Shown here: positions 12,094 through 24,168 of the stretch, one piece after another
Layout: each line of letters opens with the position of its first letter
How positions within the stretch are numbered: position 1 is the stretch's first letter
Assembly: GCA_034766995.1 (NCBI GenBank)
Contig: CM068323.1
Span: 17,438,016 to 17,502,015, forward strand
Direction of reading: 5' to 3'
DNA length: 64,000 nucleotides
Source: Acanthacorydalis orientalis
Taxonomy: Eukaryota > Arthropoda > Insecta > Megaloptera > Corydalidae
Translations under genes and position numbers: made by a program
The notes under the pieces: generated by a model
Seen by the model: the letters and a program-made list of their open reading frames with translations, nothing else
Database searches by the model: none
Told to the model about the DNA's origin: nothing

Positions 12094-12733
12094 AATTAAT
12101 CTATGTACTCAGTCTTTATTGATTTTCTGGTATAAACCACTTAACAATGTTTTTACAATAAAGATATAACTGTCCACAAAATTGTTGTGACTAGAAAAAT
12201 AGTGTCAACAGGTGGTGAGTGTGTATATAGGTCGTAACAAATAACAAAACACTATCTTTCATTGTCAACTGTAATCCTGAAAAACATCAAAATTGTAGAG
12301 TATGTTATTTTTGAGGAAAATGTTATGTTTGTGTAATATTTCTGCTGTGCGACTTTGTAGCTCTAAATCATAATCATTATGTTTAGGTTTCTTTCTGAAC
12401 ACACACAATATAATGTTTTTTAAACTCAAATTTATATCTACATAAGTTTTTTAAAAACAAATTTTCAAATTATTTCAATACTGTTCACTGAAAAAAGTAA
12501 TAATCATTTTAAGTACATTTTTATGATTTTTCTGAATATGAATATTAAAAAAATATATAAATAAAAACTGACATTAAATTATAAATGTTTGACTGTGGAA
12601 TACGATTCAATTAAACACGTTTTTTTATGAATATTCCCATATCAAACATTACTAATGTTTTTTATTCCCGAGCTTGCAATAAAATTTTGTGTATTTATCT
12701 TCGTTAAAAACGTAGACAACATACACTATACCT

Positions 12734-12777
12734 GATAGACATAACTCTATTATAGCTATAATAGAATTACGTCTATC
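12734..12777. repeat. 44-bp palindrome
   Basis: Two 22-base arms meet with no spacer at TAG|CTA and pair at 20 of 22 positions. The two differences (A/C at 12741-12770, C/A at 12745-12766) would be G-U pairs in a minus-strand RNA. The arms read GATAGAC at the outside and CTATTATAG at the centre. It may be a cruciform-prone site, a foldback remnant or a hairpin RNA. Confidence 0.85.
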
Positions 12778-12846
12778 CTACTAGTAATAAAATAAATATA
12801 AAATAGAGGGTGCATAATAAAAGGGTGGTTGAAAACACGAGATAGA

Positions 12847-12868
12847 ATATATATATATATATATATAA
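12847..12868. repeat. (TA)n microsatellite
   Basis: About 11 TA units. Confidence 0.93.
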
Positions 12869-14439
12869 TGCTGATTTTAATATAAAAAAGTAAATTGGAA
12901 AAATTGCATTAAATGTTTATTAAAAATATAAAATAATAATGTTTCAGTTTTTTCATCTAGAAATAAAATTGTTCATTCATTTTTCAAAGAATAATAACAT
13001 TAAATAAACATTTAATAATTATTGACACACAATAATTAAATCACAATTTAATAAAAAAAGAACATATTGATTTCTTCAGAGATAAATTGGTATATTTTTT
13101 AAAAATAACAAGCACAATTTATGTAAAAGTGTATATCTATGAATGTTCGTGGTAGTTTCAATATTTGTATTGTATGTAATTACATTACAAATATATAAAT
13201 TAAATTAAAAGAAACCTTATTATATTGATTTGATATTCAGTACGAAAGAAAATAGTAAATACTGGTTACTTATCTAATAAGTTAATATTATACTGCGTAT
13301 AGATTCATTAATATTGAACATAAAATAATACCCTATAAATTCGGTCAAGGTGATAGAACTTACAGACAGTGATAGATTTGTTCAATAACTCTATAATGAT
13401 TAGTACTCGAAATCGACGAAGCATACGAACAGAAACATCCGCAGTTTGACGAAAACCTGATATAATTCTCACTGTAGTATGAATATTAATATCTGTTTAA
13501 ATTTGTATAATTAGATTTAGTTGTGAACCGATGAAACTATTTAAAATATATAAATATAGAAGTATACTCTTGATATTTTTTATCAGTAATTAACCATATT
13601 TCCATTCGTTACAAACTAAAAGGGTGGAATATCAGATATGAATAGAAATTATTTGATTTACTAAAATTTTATTTAATTAAAAAAATACTTTTTAAAAAGT
13701 TAGATCCGTAAGTAATTTCAACGAGTTTTATTCTGATTAATAAATTTAATAGTCATATGTTTACAATTTTTAATTATTAAATACAATTTGAATACAAATT
13801 TAAATAGAATTATTATTGAATCGTATGTTAGTCTATAATATAAATCAGATTTTTTAATCAAATCTCCTGAATATGTAATGGTATAACACAGAATAATTGA
13901 TAAAAATTTTTTCAACGCTTTATTTAACTTAGACATATTTATGTACATCATCTGACAAATATATTAGTTAATGATTATTTGAAATTTGATTTATTATTTA
14001 GGTATAGGCATGTAGTGTTGTGTTGAATTTTTGTTCATATTGTAAATTTACTGAAATTCTTCTTGTAATAGAAATTAATGATTTTATTTATTTCTACTTC
14101 AGATTGACTCTTCAGATTTTATTTGAAGAGACTAATATATTTAAATGATAATAGAAAAGTAAATAAATATATAACAGGTTTTTTATTTCAATTATGTTAT
14201 TGTTTACACTTTCCGTTTCTCAAGACTGTACGTTTTCTTCGAATACATTACCTGTTTTAATCATAAACTGTTTTTATGCATTTCCATTTTAATTGTTTGT
14301 AACGAACATGTTTATTGTCACTAACAAACTTTCGGTATAGTTGACACGTCGTAAAAAAAAACAATTATTCTACCGAGATTTCGCCAAATAAATTTAAAAC
14401 ACGCATAGACAAAAAGTTTTCGCAATCCAGTTGTTTTAT

Positions 14440-14611
14440 TATGTTACGGAGGAACAACGTCGCTTTGATTCTCGACCGTCTTTGGCATGCTGAAGTAGGT
14501 GCTACGGAGAAGGACAGCGGTTGGTTTAATAATGGTATGGGGTGTGATGTGTGACAGAGTGCTGGCGTCGACCGGCACGGCCACGGGTCACGGGTCGGAG
14601 TGTCGACTACG
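14440..14611 (+). promoter_or_regulatory. CpG-rich islet, candidate promoter/5' leader
   Basis: One of the most GC-rich stretches in the window (GGCGTCGACCGGCACGGCC, CACGGGTCACGGGTCGG), after about 7 kb of AT-rich sequence. CACGGGTCACGGGTC is a short direct repeat. It lies immediately before a short plus-strand frame with a signal-peptide-like sequence, as a promoter and leader would. No TATA box is clear. Confidence 0.3.
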
Positions 14612-14688
14612 ATGGCATGCGACGCCCAACCTTCGACATTGGCCGCTTATCACGTCGTACTAGTCTTATTATCGGTACACGTCCATTC
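14612..14688 (+). CDS. candidate first coding exon with signal-peptide-like N-terminus
   Basis: Not recognised. ATG at 14612, beginning MACDAQPSTLAAYH, with a hydrophobic core VVLVLLSVHV typical of a secretory signal h-region. A GT at 14689 (TTC|GTATGA) would close the exon in phase 2 after 25 codons. Without splicing the frame runs only to TGA at 14705-14707 (31 codons). The donor is mediocre, with C at the last exon base. The CpG-rich leader directly upstream supports a transcription start, but the complementary strand is also open through this stretch. No downstream exon was recognised. Confidence 0.22.
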
Positions 14689-14707
14689 GTATGATTTTGA
14701 TTGTTGA

Positions 14708-15925
14708 GAGAAGGACGATTTTGTCTTTTTCTTGCTGTTATAATATTTATTTCAATTATAATTCTGTGCAGTGGCTTATTCTCTTTCACGTATATTTTTA
14801 AAATAAATAAAGAATATATGAATTGTAAGATAATATTTATTTTAACGACATAAACTTCTTCAGATACCAATACAGTTTGTTTATTCGTCATATAATTGGT
14901 TTCATGTTTGACTATCTCAAGTAGTTTTAGTATATAAATAGACATCAGCTTAAAACTATGTCAGATTTGTACTTCAACGTTCTCACATTTCCAGTTTTTT
15001 TTTCTATTTAACAAACTATGGTATTTTGTATTGAAAATGTTTATTCACTTTTAGAATTTTATATTTAATATCAATTATTTCATATATATATATATATATA
15101 TATTTCTCGTTTATAGATTTTTATGTAATAAATTGTTATATCTCAAAATAATATTATAATCTTCAGTTATAATTATTCCTTTATTCATTAATAATGAATG
15201 GTTTTAATTTTAAACTATTAAATATAGAGTTGAATACATAAAATGGTCTTCTAATACCACTTTAATTCTTATATTAATGAAATAAAAATATATTGATGTC
15301 CAGTAGTAGCATCTATATGATTCATAGAAAGAGTATTGGTGAAAAATATGCTTTATCGTTTCACATTCTTGTTGTCTATGTACTTATTTTCGTTAGTATT
15401 AAAGTATAATTTAATTAAAGAAAACATCTTTATTCGAGAAAAATACTCAAACTATTTTTTTACTTATTTAAATCTGAAATTATATACAGAATTGACAACA
15501 ATGTACAGCTTTTCGATCTTCTGTAATTATTTCTATTTAATATTTAATCATTTTGTTTTTGTTAGCTAATTAATTTTCAATAATAACCAATCATTATTCT
15601 ATTTATGTTTTAATTAATCTTCTAAATTTTTCTGCGAATATATAATTTGTTTATAGAACGTATTTCAGTCCAATAGTTCAGTGCATATTTGATTATTTGT
15701 ATTCTAAATTCCATTGGTCATCTGTTCAGTCTTATAATAAACCAACTCGTCACTTCGAAAATAATTATTACTTATAGATTTTTGTTCAGACTCTGACCAA
15801 AAATGTATAAATAACATTAGTTTAATTCAGAGTATAATAAATAAATTTATTCTAAGTAAAATTTCATATCTATACTGAATTTTAATTCATTAAATATATT
15901 AAATAATATTACCGAAACATTTTTA
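14708..15925. other. AT-rich spacer
   Basis: No supported gene. Includes a (TA)n tract at 15081-15103. The 77-codon plus-strand open stretch at 15336 begins with a non-ATG codon and is low-complexity. Confidence 0.6.
15081..15103. repeat. (TA)n microsatellite
   Basis: About 11 TA units. Confidence 0.93.
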
Positions 15926-16159
15926 TCAACTAAAACCTATACTATTATAAAATTCTGATCCGTTATACAGATTCAGTGACATGATCATTTTTTTATCTAT
16001 CGCACGTTCGTTTTTTTCTGAAATTAAAAAAACCATAACCATATAATGTACGAAACAATACAGACGTGACATATCCATTAGAAATATATGCAACATCAAT
16101 GTAAAACCGAATCCACACAAAATCAAAGTAAACGTTATACGGTTTGACAACGAATACAT
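15926..16159 (-). CDS. hypothetical small membrane/secreted ORF, 77 aa
   Basis: Not recognised. ATG at 16159-16157, stop TGA at 15928-15926. The product starts MYSLSNRITFTLILCGFGFT and is hydrophobic through residue about 29, then again around YCFVHYMVMVFLI. It ends in a polar tail (SEKNERAIDKK and following). A pyrimidine-rich TTTTTTTAATTTCAG on the minus strand precedes the polar tail and would make a good splice acceptor, so the 3' part could instead be the start of an internal exon. Upstream (16160-16360) is a GC-richer islet. Hydrophobic frames arise easily in T-rich DNA. Confidence 0.2.
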   Translation of the reverse strand: MYSLSNRITFTLILCGFGFTLMLHIFLMDMSRLYCFVHYMVMVFLISEKNERAIDKKMIMSLNLYNGSEFYNSIGFS

Positions 16160-16362
16160 GCGACGGAGTTTAAATGATCGAGTGCATAATTAAACCGAAA
16201 TGTTCAATACGTGCTAGAATATTGAACACCGTGATATCGTACAGAATTAAGAGGCGTTCGTAGTATGTAGAACCACTAGCAAACCGCACTTATCGCGTTA
16301 ATTTAACATGTGAAGTGCTTCTACATACATACATAACATACATAGGGGAAGGTTGACTATGT
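16160..16362. other. GC-richer islet
   Basis: Less AT-rich than its flanks (CCGCACTTATCGCG, GAGGCGTTCG), with a short ACATACATACATA run at its plus-strand end. No frame of its own. It could be the promoter side of the 77-codon minus-strand frame. Confidence 0.3.
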
Positions 16363-16402
16363 GGATCTACCAGCTGATATTAATTCATCTCTTCATAATA
16401 CA

Positions 16403-16403
16403 T

Positions 16404-16455
<52 letters not shown>
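16403..16455. repeat. (TA)n microsatellite
   Basis: About 25 TA units with one TACATA interruption. It makes a spurious Tyr/Ile-rich frame with the open stretch downstream. Confidence 0.95.
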
Positions 16456-16457
<2 letters not shown>

Positions 16458-17307
16458 GTGTTGTGTACATGAGAGATATATACGAAATCAAATCATTGGT
16501 TAGCACATTATTTTACGTGGAAGATTCTCAGAGTTTGCTCATTTTACTAATTAATTTACTGTCTACTTCAAATATATTTATGTTTAAAATATATCAGAAA
16601 AGATATGGATTTTTGATAACTAATTTTATAAGCAATGAATTAATTTTTGAATTTTGTATTCACTTAAACTTTCTTAAAAATAATAACCTATTAATTTTGA
16701 ACCATTTAATAGACATATTATTTTTTTTACAAATAAAAACATGAGCACAAGCATATATTTATAATCCAAATTTACTAAAAAAATTCGGTTGGTTGCAATA
16801 GAAAAACAAAATCTTGAACAGAATTTATTTCTTATTCAGAAGAAAAAAATATATTATTTTTTAGAAAATTATCAAATCATTCATCGAATTAATTATCAAA
16901 CTAAATCAATAAAAATTATAAAAGTTCAGTTTATAATTTATAAATAAACTTTTTATAATATTAATATTTTTTCTTAATGAGACCAATACTGAAATGTTTA
17001 CTCAATTATTTTATTTAAACAGAAATTCTTTTGATATATAAATATTCTTCATACATACATTAAATAATTTTTTTATACAATAATTATATAAATAAAAAAG
17101 CACATACTCTTTCTTTAATTTATAATGTTTTAAATCAATAAGGAAACTTTCATTTCTTCATAAAAGAATTTATAAACCATTCCTGAGAATTTTCAGAGAA
17201 ATTGAACAAAATTTGGTAAATTTATTTTGAGTTGTTAACTTATACGAAAAAATAATTCAATACCCCAAACTGTACTTTAAATTGTTAAATATGTTATTGA
17301 ATTAATA

Positions 17308-17309
<2 letters not shown>

Positions 17310-17344
<35 letters not shown>
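17310..17344. repeat. (AT)n microsatellite
   Basis: About 17 AT units. Confidence 0.95.
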
Positions 17345-17347
<3 letters not shown>

Positions 17348-18082
17348 TGTTTTAAAACCAAATCAACTCATTTAAATAGCCAAATAAGTAAAACTGTATG
17401 AACAAACGTTTTTTTCCAGTTTATTTATAAAAAATAAATCAATAATTTTTACATATATATATAAATTGTTTATATGAAATAAGTAATATTTTTTATTTTA
17501 AAATCAAATCAATCATAGCTCTATTCATTTTTGTGTATAACATTTATTAAAAGCATTATGTTAGAAAATTAAGAACGGCACTCATTTGTATAAAAAAATA
17601 AAATGATAAATATGAACTTGAATTAATTTAATGTCGAAATACTACGTAATACTATTAATAATACTGAAAAAAAACAATTTTCAAAGTTTATTTTTAACTC
17701 TATTCAGACTTTACGAATGTGTATTTCTTACTTCTATTTTAAAATTATTTTATAATATACAATAGTTCATTATCAGATGCGGTGGATGTTAATAGTAGTT
17801 TTTTTTTTAAATTATGATTGTTATAATATATATATACACACATTTGTGCATGTAAGTAAAGTATATGTAAAGTTTAATTAATAAAGTAATTTTTAACTCG
17901 CTCAACACAGGCTATATTTTTGAGTAATAGAAAAAATAATTAAACATGAAAATTTATGTTACAGTAATTGTACTATTCAGAATATAAAAACGGTATTAAT
18001 GCGCTAATTAAAAATAAATTTAGTTAATTTACTTAACTCCGTGAATAGCTTAACATTTCTGCTTGTATATTTTTGTATTCTG

Positions 18083-18105
18083 GTATATATATATATATAT
18101 ATATG
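18083..18105. repeat. (TA)n microsatellite
   Basis: About 11 TA units. Confidence 0.93.
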
Positions 18106-18529
18106 TTTTTTGATTTGTCCAGATAAGCTGTTTGTACAAAGCATTAAACTGAAAAATGGCCGCGAAATGTGTCATGTTTTGTTGTAAAAAGAATGTTTCA
18201 TTTAACCCCGTCTCGTATTACGATCCATTCTATATTTAACGTTCACAGCTGGATTTCCCTACTTACATATGCAAAGCCATTCCAAAATATTGTTATTAGA
18301 ATCACGTAAGAAAATGCATTGTACACATGCTATGACATTTTATAAAATAAAATAAAAATCGTTTACATTCATATCATAACACAGATACATGTGTAATATA
18401 GACGTGTACAAAAGTTCATTGCACCGTTTTATATATGACTGTTGATGCAGATGATGAATAAAAAAAAATCAAATGTCAAAAATGATTTGATACAAACAAC
18501 TTTACCCTACATGTTCATATAAACATAGA

Positions 18530-18830
18530 TAAGAGAGATGATCACATCGACCAACATGCTCATTAAAGACCGCGTCATGTCTGGCGGGAGCAATGCAAAA
18601 GTATTTTAGCGTTCCCAAATTAGTTATTTTATTAGGGGAAATAATAATAATAATATTATTAAAGACGACGGGCATATACGCGCATGTTTATGAGCGAATC
18701 TAGTTGATTGTACGACTCTATACGGAGAAGATAACGTTTTGTACCAGCCGGTGGAGGGCTAGGGCGACCGCGACGGTGGTAGTGCTGGGTAGTGTGAGAA
18801 CTGGATAATGCATAGATCTCCTATAATTGG
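18530..18830. other. CpG-containing islet, candidate enhancer or promoter
   Basis: Contains GACCGCGTCATGTCTGGCGGGAG and CCAGCCGGTGGAGGG...GCGACCGCGACGGTGG type sequence (18745-18785), sharply different from its flanks. The short string ATTAAAGAC followed by C or G occurs at about 18563 and 18660, and TAATAAAGACC occurs in another islet near 22893. No coding frame of note. Confidence 0.35.
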
Positions 18831-20099
18831 ATACAGTATATTGACATTACACTTTTTATAGTCTCGCTACCAAATTATCTTCAACATTTATTTATGATTA
18901 GTTTCAGTATTATGTTTTTACAAAGGATACTTAAAAATATTTTTACAGTTTTGTAGAATAAATATTATATTTAAATTATTTTTGGTATTTATCATATTCA
19001 GTCATTTATAAAAGCGGATTTAGCTACAATATCAAATTAAAATCATATCAGTTTTCTTTTCTTCTACTCCAAATTTCTTATTATTTTTTTATATGTATTT
19101 TATTTCATTCTTTTTTCTTCGGTATTAAAATTAAGATTTCATTCAGAAAAAAAAACCTTTCATATTATAAAATCATGTGTTTTTATATTGGTTAATATTT
19201 TTTCAATTAATTCTTGTATCATTACTAAAAATTTTAGTTTAAATTAAAAATAAATATTGTACATTAGGAAAAAAATCATTTTTTTCTTATCATAAAAATC
19301 AAATATTTATTTTATTATTACAGATGTTACTATATTGAACATAGATATGTTTTAAAAAATAATAGAACAAGTATATTTTTGAATAAAAATGATAATTTAT
19401 TCTTTGAAACTCGTGTTATAGAATTGAAAAATTTTGATATTACAAACACTAAACCCTTTTTTGAAGTACATTTTCGTTTATATTGATTTTCTGGCATGTA
19501 TTTAATTAAGATTCATTCATAATCTGCTAACATTCAAGGACTCAATTTAGTTTAATAGTGTGTTTCCATGTAAGAAATATTTTGATTAAATATCTCCATG
19601 TATATTATTCATGCTGTAATTTCGAGGAAATATCTATTATATTTTCATATCAATTTCTGTCTAGGTAGTTGATCTTTAAATCAACAATATTTTTTAGTGC
19701 AGATATCCCACTCGTATAGTAACACAGTATTTTTTTAAATTAAGCTCTACTTTAACTAAGATAGATATTTGTTTTAAATATCTGCTGGTATTCTACATAA
19801 ATGTGATTTCTCTGTCTAATAGATTTTAAAAGGTTCTTCATTTTTCATACGATTTATTTACCAAAGTCCGTGAGATAGAATTAATTTTGTTTGTATATGT
19901 GATTTATTTTTCTTTCTTTCAAACAATGCTTTGCTTCGAAACGAATAACATTAATCGTGAATTATGATCGTGTGCGTTATAATTATTCATAATGAACACA
20001 CGAATCTAAATATATGAAAAGAAATGTGCTTTGTGTGGATATGAAACAGGTTCTATAAATTTCGTTCACTATCGGACGACATTTCTAGATAATAGAGCC
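18831..20099. other. AT-rich spacer
   Basis: Nothing supported. Microsatellites are absent from about 18.1 to 24.8 kb, the longest such gap in the first half of the window. Confidence 0.65.
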
Positions 20100-20540
20100 A
20101 ACAATAAAACCGACCAACAATTGATTACCTCGTAAGTGACATTCAGTGCTGAAGGTCATCGCATTATATTCAAACGTGTGTGTTGATATTGTTAGATCTA
20201 TAGTACGGTGTTGTTTCGGTTGTGGGGGCGAGTAGCGTACGGTGTGCGTGTGTGCAGCGAGTGTGGCGCCAGTGCAGATGTGTTTCAGCACACATGCTTT
20301 TCACACGACCTGTTCGCCCGCCTGCCTGCCTGATGCCAGTTCGCTCGCATGCTTGCTCGCCTGTCTGCTTGCTTGCTTGCTTGTCTCACTGCCTCGCTTT
20401 CTCCGTGCTTTGGCTGAACCCTCTCTCTGCTTGTTCACGCGTTCGCTCGTCTTCACAAGCTCTTTTTCCCGTCACAATAACAAAACGCTTTCGATTTTGT
20501 TTTATGGCGTGTAAACACTTTTATTGTTGTATTGTTGTTG
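20100..20540. promoter_or_regulatory. GC-rich islet with (CTTG)n/CT-rich tract, candidate promoter
   Basis: The most GC-rich stretch of the first half (GTGGGGGCGAGTAGCG, GTGTGGCGCCAGTGC). The plus strand is strongly pyrimidine-biased at 20310-20440. Such tracts are common in insect 5' leaders, on the minus strand here as GCAAGCAAGC. On the minus strand an ATG at 20159 is followed after 31 bases by CGAG|GTAATC, a fair phase-1 donor. On the plus strand several overlapping frames are open for up to about 175 codons, but these come from the repeat and no frame looks protein-like throughout. Direction of transcription is undecided. Confidence 0.35.
20338..20410. repeat. degenerate (CTTG)n / (CCTG)n repeat
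   Basis: CCTGCCTGCCTG near 20320 and GCTTGCTTGCTTGCTTG near 20365 form an imperfect tetranucleotide repeat. Read as protein it gives a false leucine/cysteine-rich hydrophobic run. Confidence 0.85.
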
Positions 20541-22539
20541 AGAAGGATGGGTCGAGATTGAATATTACTGATATGGTTGAGAATGTGAAAAGAAAATGTT
20601 TTTATTCGTTAAGAAAAACGCGAGACGTGCTAAAATATTCACATGTTTTTTTTTCATACAGATGTTCACTATCCATGTACATTTTTATTTTCTTCGAACA
20701 ATATGTTATTATGACACCACCATTAAAGATAATATCTGTTGTTATATGAGAAAACAACTGACAAATATTCAATCATTATACTTTTTTATTTATTTATTTT
20801 TATATAAAAGTATATCACTGCATAGTTATGATCTATTAAAATAATAATGTTTGAAATGGATATAAGCAGCTTAGCTGAATTTTAAGACATTCATGCCATT
20901 TATTTCATTTAAAATGTACTCTCGAAAACGTATTTTATGAAAATAAACATTTGTGTAAATCAGTTAATAGTTGTAAATTTATTTCTAGTGAACTCGTAGG
21001 TCATGAGTTGTATTTTCTCTGTATATTAGTCGGTCTCCTTACAAAAATTATTACTACATTAATATATTTTGTCTCTTTTCAACAATTTAACATAATACAA
21101 ATTGTACACATAGTAATAAACTGTTTTAAGTCGACTGTTGTTCTTGTAGCTGGAAAATTTATTCCATCGTATTCCAAAGAGAAATTGTATTTAGTTCCTT
21201 TTATGCGAACAATCATACACTTGTAATTTGATGTCGTTTGTGTATATAATTTTATGATGGAATTATATTTAATGTCTGTTGATAAAAATATGTTTGCATG
21301 TATGAAGTTGGAAAACGAATAGAATAAAACACCTGGAATATTCTATTTAAATTTTAAGTTTTAAAAAAATATCAAAAATCTTATTAGCAATAAAACGTAT
21401 TTTTATATTTATTAGAATTATTACAACTTACCAAATATGTATAAAATATATGAAAATACCCATCTCAAACAAAAAACTGCATGTTAATTAAATAATATAT
21501 ATTTGTAAAAAATAATTCTTATTGTATGACTTTTTTTTATCAGTATTAAAAATAGTTTTACCATTTTAAAACGTATTTTCTATTAAGCATTTTTGAAAAC
21601 AATTCTAAATTGATACCGTAATTAAAAAAGTTGTAAATTAAAACATCAAAAAAATGTTATGTACAAAAGAACTTGTACTTTAAGTATGACTTTTTATTAC
21701 ATCATATAATATTTTATAAAATAAAGTACGGACTTTTAATTAAAATAACATTTGTATACATTTTCAAATAGTTTTCAACTATGAAATAAATAAAATATTT
21801 TCAATATTTAGTAGGTTTTAATATTAGTGTAGCTATGAAATAACTTGGATGTAGAATATATTTTCTTTGAATTACAAGTTCACCAATAAAATTTCCAGAT
21901 GAAAGTTTTTTAATATTCATAAAAAGAAATACCTAAGTAAAAAGGTTCTTCGTCGTACTGTGTACTATTCAAGTTTACATTTTCGTATATTTTTATATTT
22001 TTTTATTCAAATATAAAGTGTATCAAATTAAATAATAATTATATTTATTTTTATAAACTGGTATACATTAAAAATAGTTAATTTATATGCAAGTCGTTAA
22101 TGTATAGAAAGTTTAAAAAAATAAATTTTAATGATGCATGGCCTCATGTGTGATTTTATTGTATAAAAGTTAACAGAATGAATAACGATGCTGTTAGACT
22201 TAAAGTATAGAAAAATAAAGTTATAATTAGGTATTAAATATTATGTTCGTAGTTTATTGTGTGTTCGAGTAAATATTTGCTTAATTAAAAATACTTTTAC
22301 ATCACTATATCTTCACGATTTTTACGAGAACATAAATTTGTAGTTTTAATTTGTTTGTAGAAAATAAAATAATATTTAGTAAGAACACTATTTCTAATTT
22401 AGAACTATATCTGAAGTTATTAAACGCAAGTTTTTTCTGAATAACAAAGTCATAAAAAAGTAATTAAAAACACTGGCAGCATGATAATTACTTTTCAGAA
22501 TTTTCATTCAAGTAAGCAGATAGTAGTAAAAATGATTTT
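20541..22539. other. AT-rich spacer
   Basis: No supported gene. Open stretches at 20596 and 20951 lack coding features. Confidence 0.6.
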
Positions 22540-22990
22540 TCGTTCGTCGAGATATTAGTTCGCCTGTATTTTAGTAAACGAAAAAGTTTCCAAGAAATAC
22601 AAAAAAGGAACGAACGTGCAGCACTGCAATTTACATAATTCTACATTACTGATTGTTTACAAATTCGAATAAGAATCAGAAATTCACGCGGAAAATCTGT
22701 TTCAACTTGCCATTATATTCTCATTCATGTATATTTAATCGAAATCGTGTGCAGTTATTATCTAAAAATACATTAAGATTTGAGATTAATTAACTTTAGA
22801 TGTAGGATCAATAGTTTAACACTGGTCCGTGTATCCGTTGTGAGAGTTTGTTGTTTGACGTATTGTGTTTTTTTATGGTCATGCAATATTTAATAAAGAC
22901 CATTAGCGTGCTACCGTACGACATAATCACCGGTGACGTGACTGTGCGTGTCTGAGACCCTCTGAACCCTCTCGCTTAACCTGTACTTAC
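22540..22990. other. GC-richer islet
   Basis: Increasing G+C toward the end (GTGCTACCGTACGAC, CACCGGTGACGTGACTGTGCG, CTGAACCCTCTCGCTTAACC at about 22910-22980). No frame. Candidate regulatory element. Confidence 0.3.
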
Positions 22991-24168
22991 ACATAACACG
23001 ACACTGCTAAAAATGTATGTTTGTTCAAATGTAGTTTATAAAAGTTGCATGAGAACAAGTTTGCTCTTTCATTAATGTTATACGACACAAGTGTCGACAA
23101 TGTAGTTTTTTTTCCTTCAAACTTATTTACAATACGCATAATGTTCGTTAAAAAACATGATTTTTTTAAGTCACTTCCACTTTTCTACAAACAAATTCTC
23201 AGATATATTTGTGTACATTAGCGCTGTGTATGTGTGAAATACACATGGTTTATTTTGGCTTATGAAAATATTTTCATAATTGTAGCTCAGTAGAAACTTT
23301 ATGACGTGTACGTTATGAAAAAATAATTTTTATGCTTCTTTTATTAGTAGTAATACCATACTTTATTTTTCTTTTTTCAAACTTTATTTCATTACATTAG
23401 AATTCAGTCAAATTTAAAATTATTATACATGTAAGAAAAAAGTTACAATATTCGTTCTATAAAAAATATATAATAGATTTCATTGTAATTTTTCAAAAAT
23501 CAGTTATCACTCAACATCAAACATCAGTAATCACTTATTCTTGTTAACAGAAAAAATAATTTAAAATCAATATTGTTTATTTTGAAATCTAAATATTTTT
23601 TATATTTCGAAATAATCGAATGTTATGAAAGAAGAGTATTTAATTCTCATTTGTATGATAATTATAAAATACTGTTGGTTATCATTGATACTTTTGGATG
23701 TTCAATTTTAATTAAACTTTAATTAGAATAGTGTTTAAATAAATTAAATAGCATTCTATAAAAATCAAATTAGAGTATAAAAAGAAAAGATATTTCGATG
23801 CTAATGACCAAAAAATATTTAGATGTAAATATACTAATCCTAATGAATATTCGACAGGAGTATTAATTTTTTCAATATGTATTATTTCCCGATAATTCAT
23901 AGAATTCAAGAATACTTATTCAAGATTTATATGAAATGTATTTTTTCCGTTTTTATGACCCGACTGTTTATTTACGTGGCCGATAATGATATTTAAATTT
24001 GACACGCAGGTAATGCTGCAACAACAATAAAAAATATATAATCGTGCGCTTATAACTTCCAGTCTACAATTTAGAAATATACCCCACTACACCCACTTAT
24101 ATTATCATTAGGACTTAATAGTATAGTGGTGATTTTTTTTGAAAACACGTGGAAGAAACGAAGTCATA
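22991..24168. other. AT-rich spacer
   Basis: No supported gene. Confidence 0.6.

Larger units (their letters stand above)
7526..14439. other. 7-kb AT-rich desert with microsatellites
   Basis: Nearly pure AT-rich sequence carrying at least seven microsatellites and one 44-bp palindrome, listed separately. No coding frame or RNA gene can be supported. Open frames at 10139, 10390 and 11425 are read-through of TA repeats. Confidence 0.7.
16456..18529. other. AT-rich spacer
   Basis: No supported gene. Three short TA microsatellites. Confidence 0.7.

Noticed and set aside
20222..20749. Longest open frame in the window (about 175 codons, plus strand)
   Set aside because: It begins at a non-ATG codon, its first half is translation of a CTTG/CCTG repeat, and overlapping frames are equally open. 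Composition explains it.
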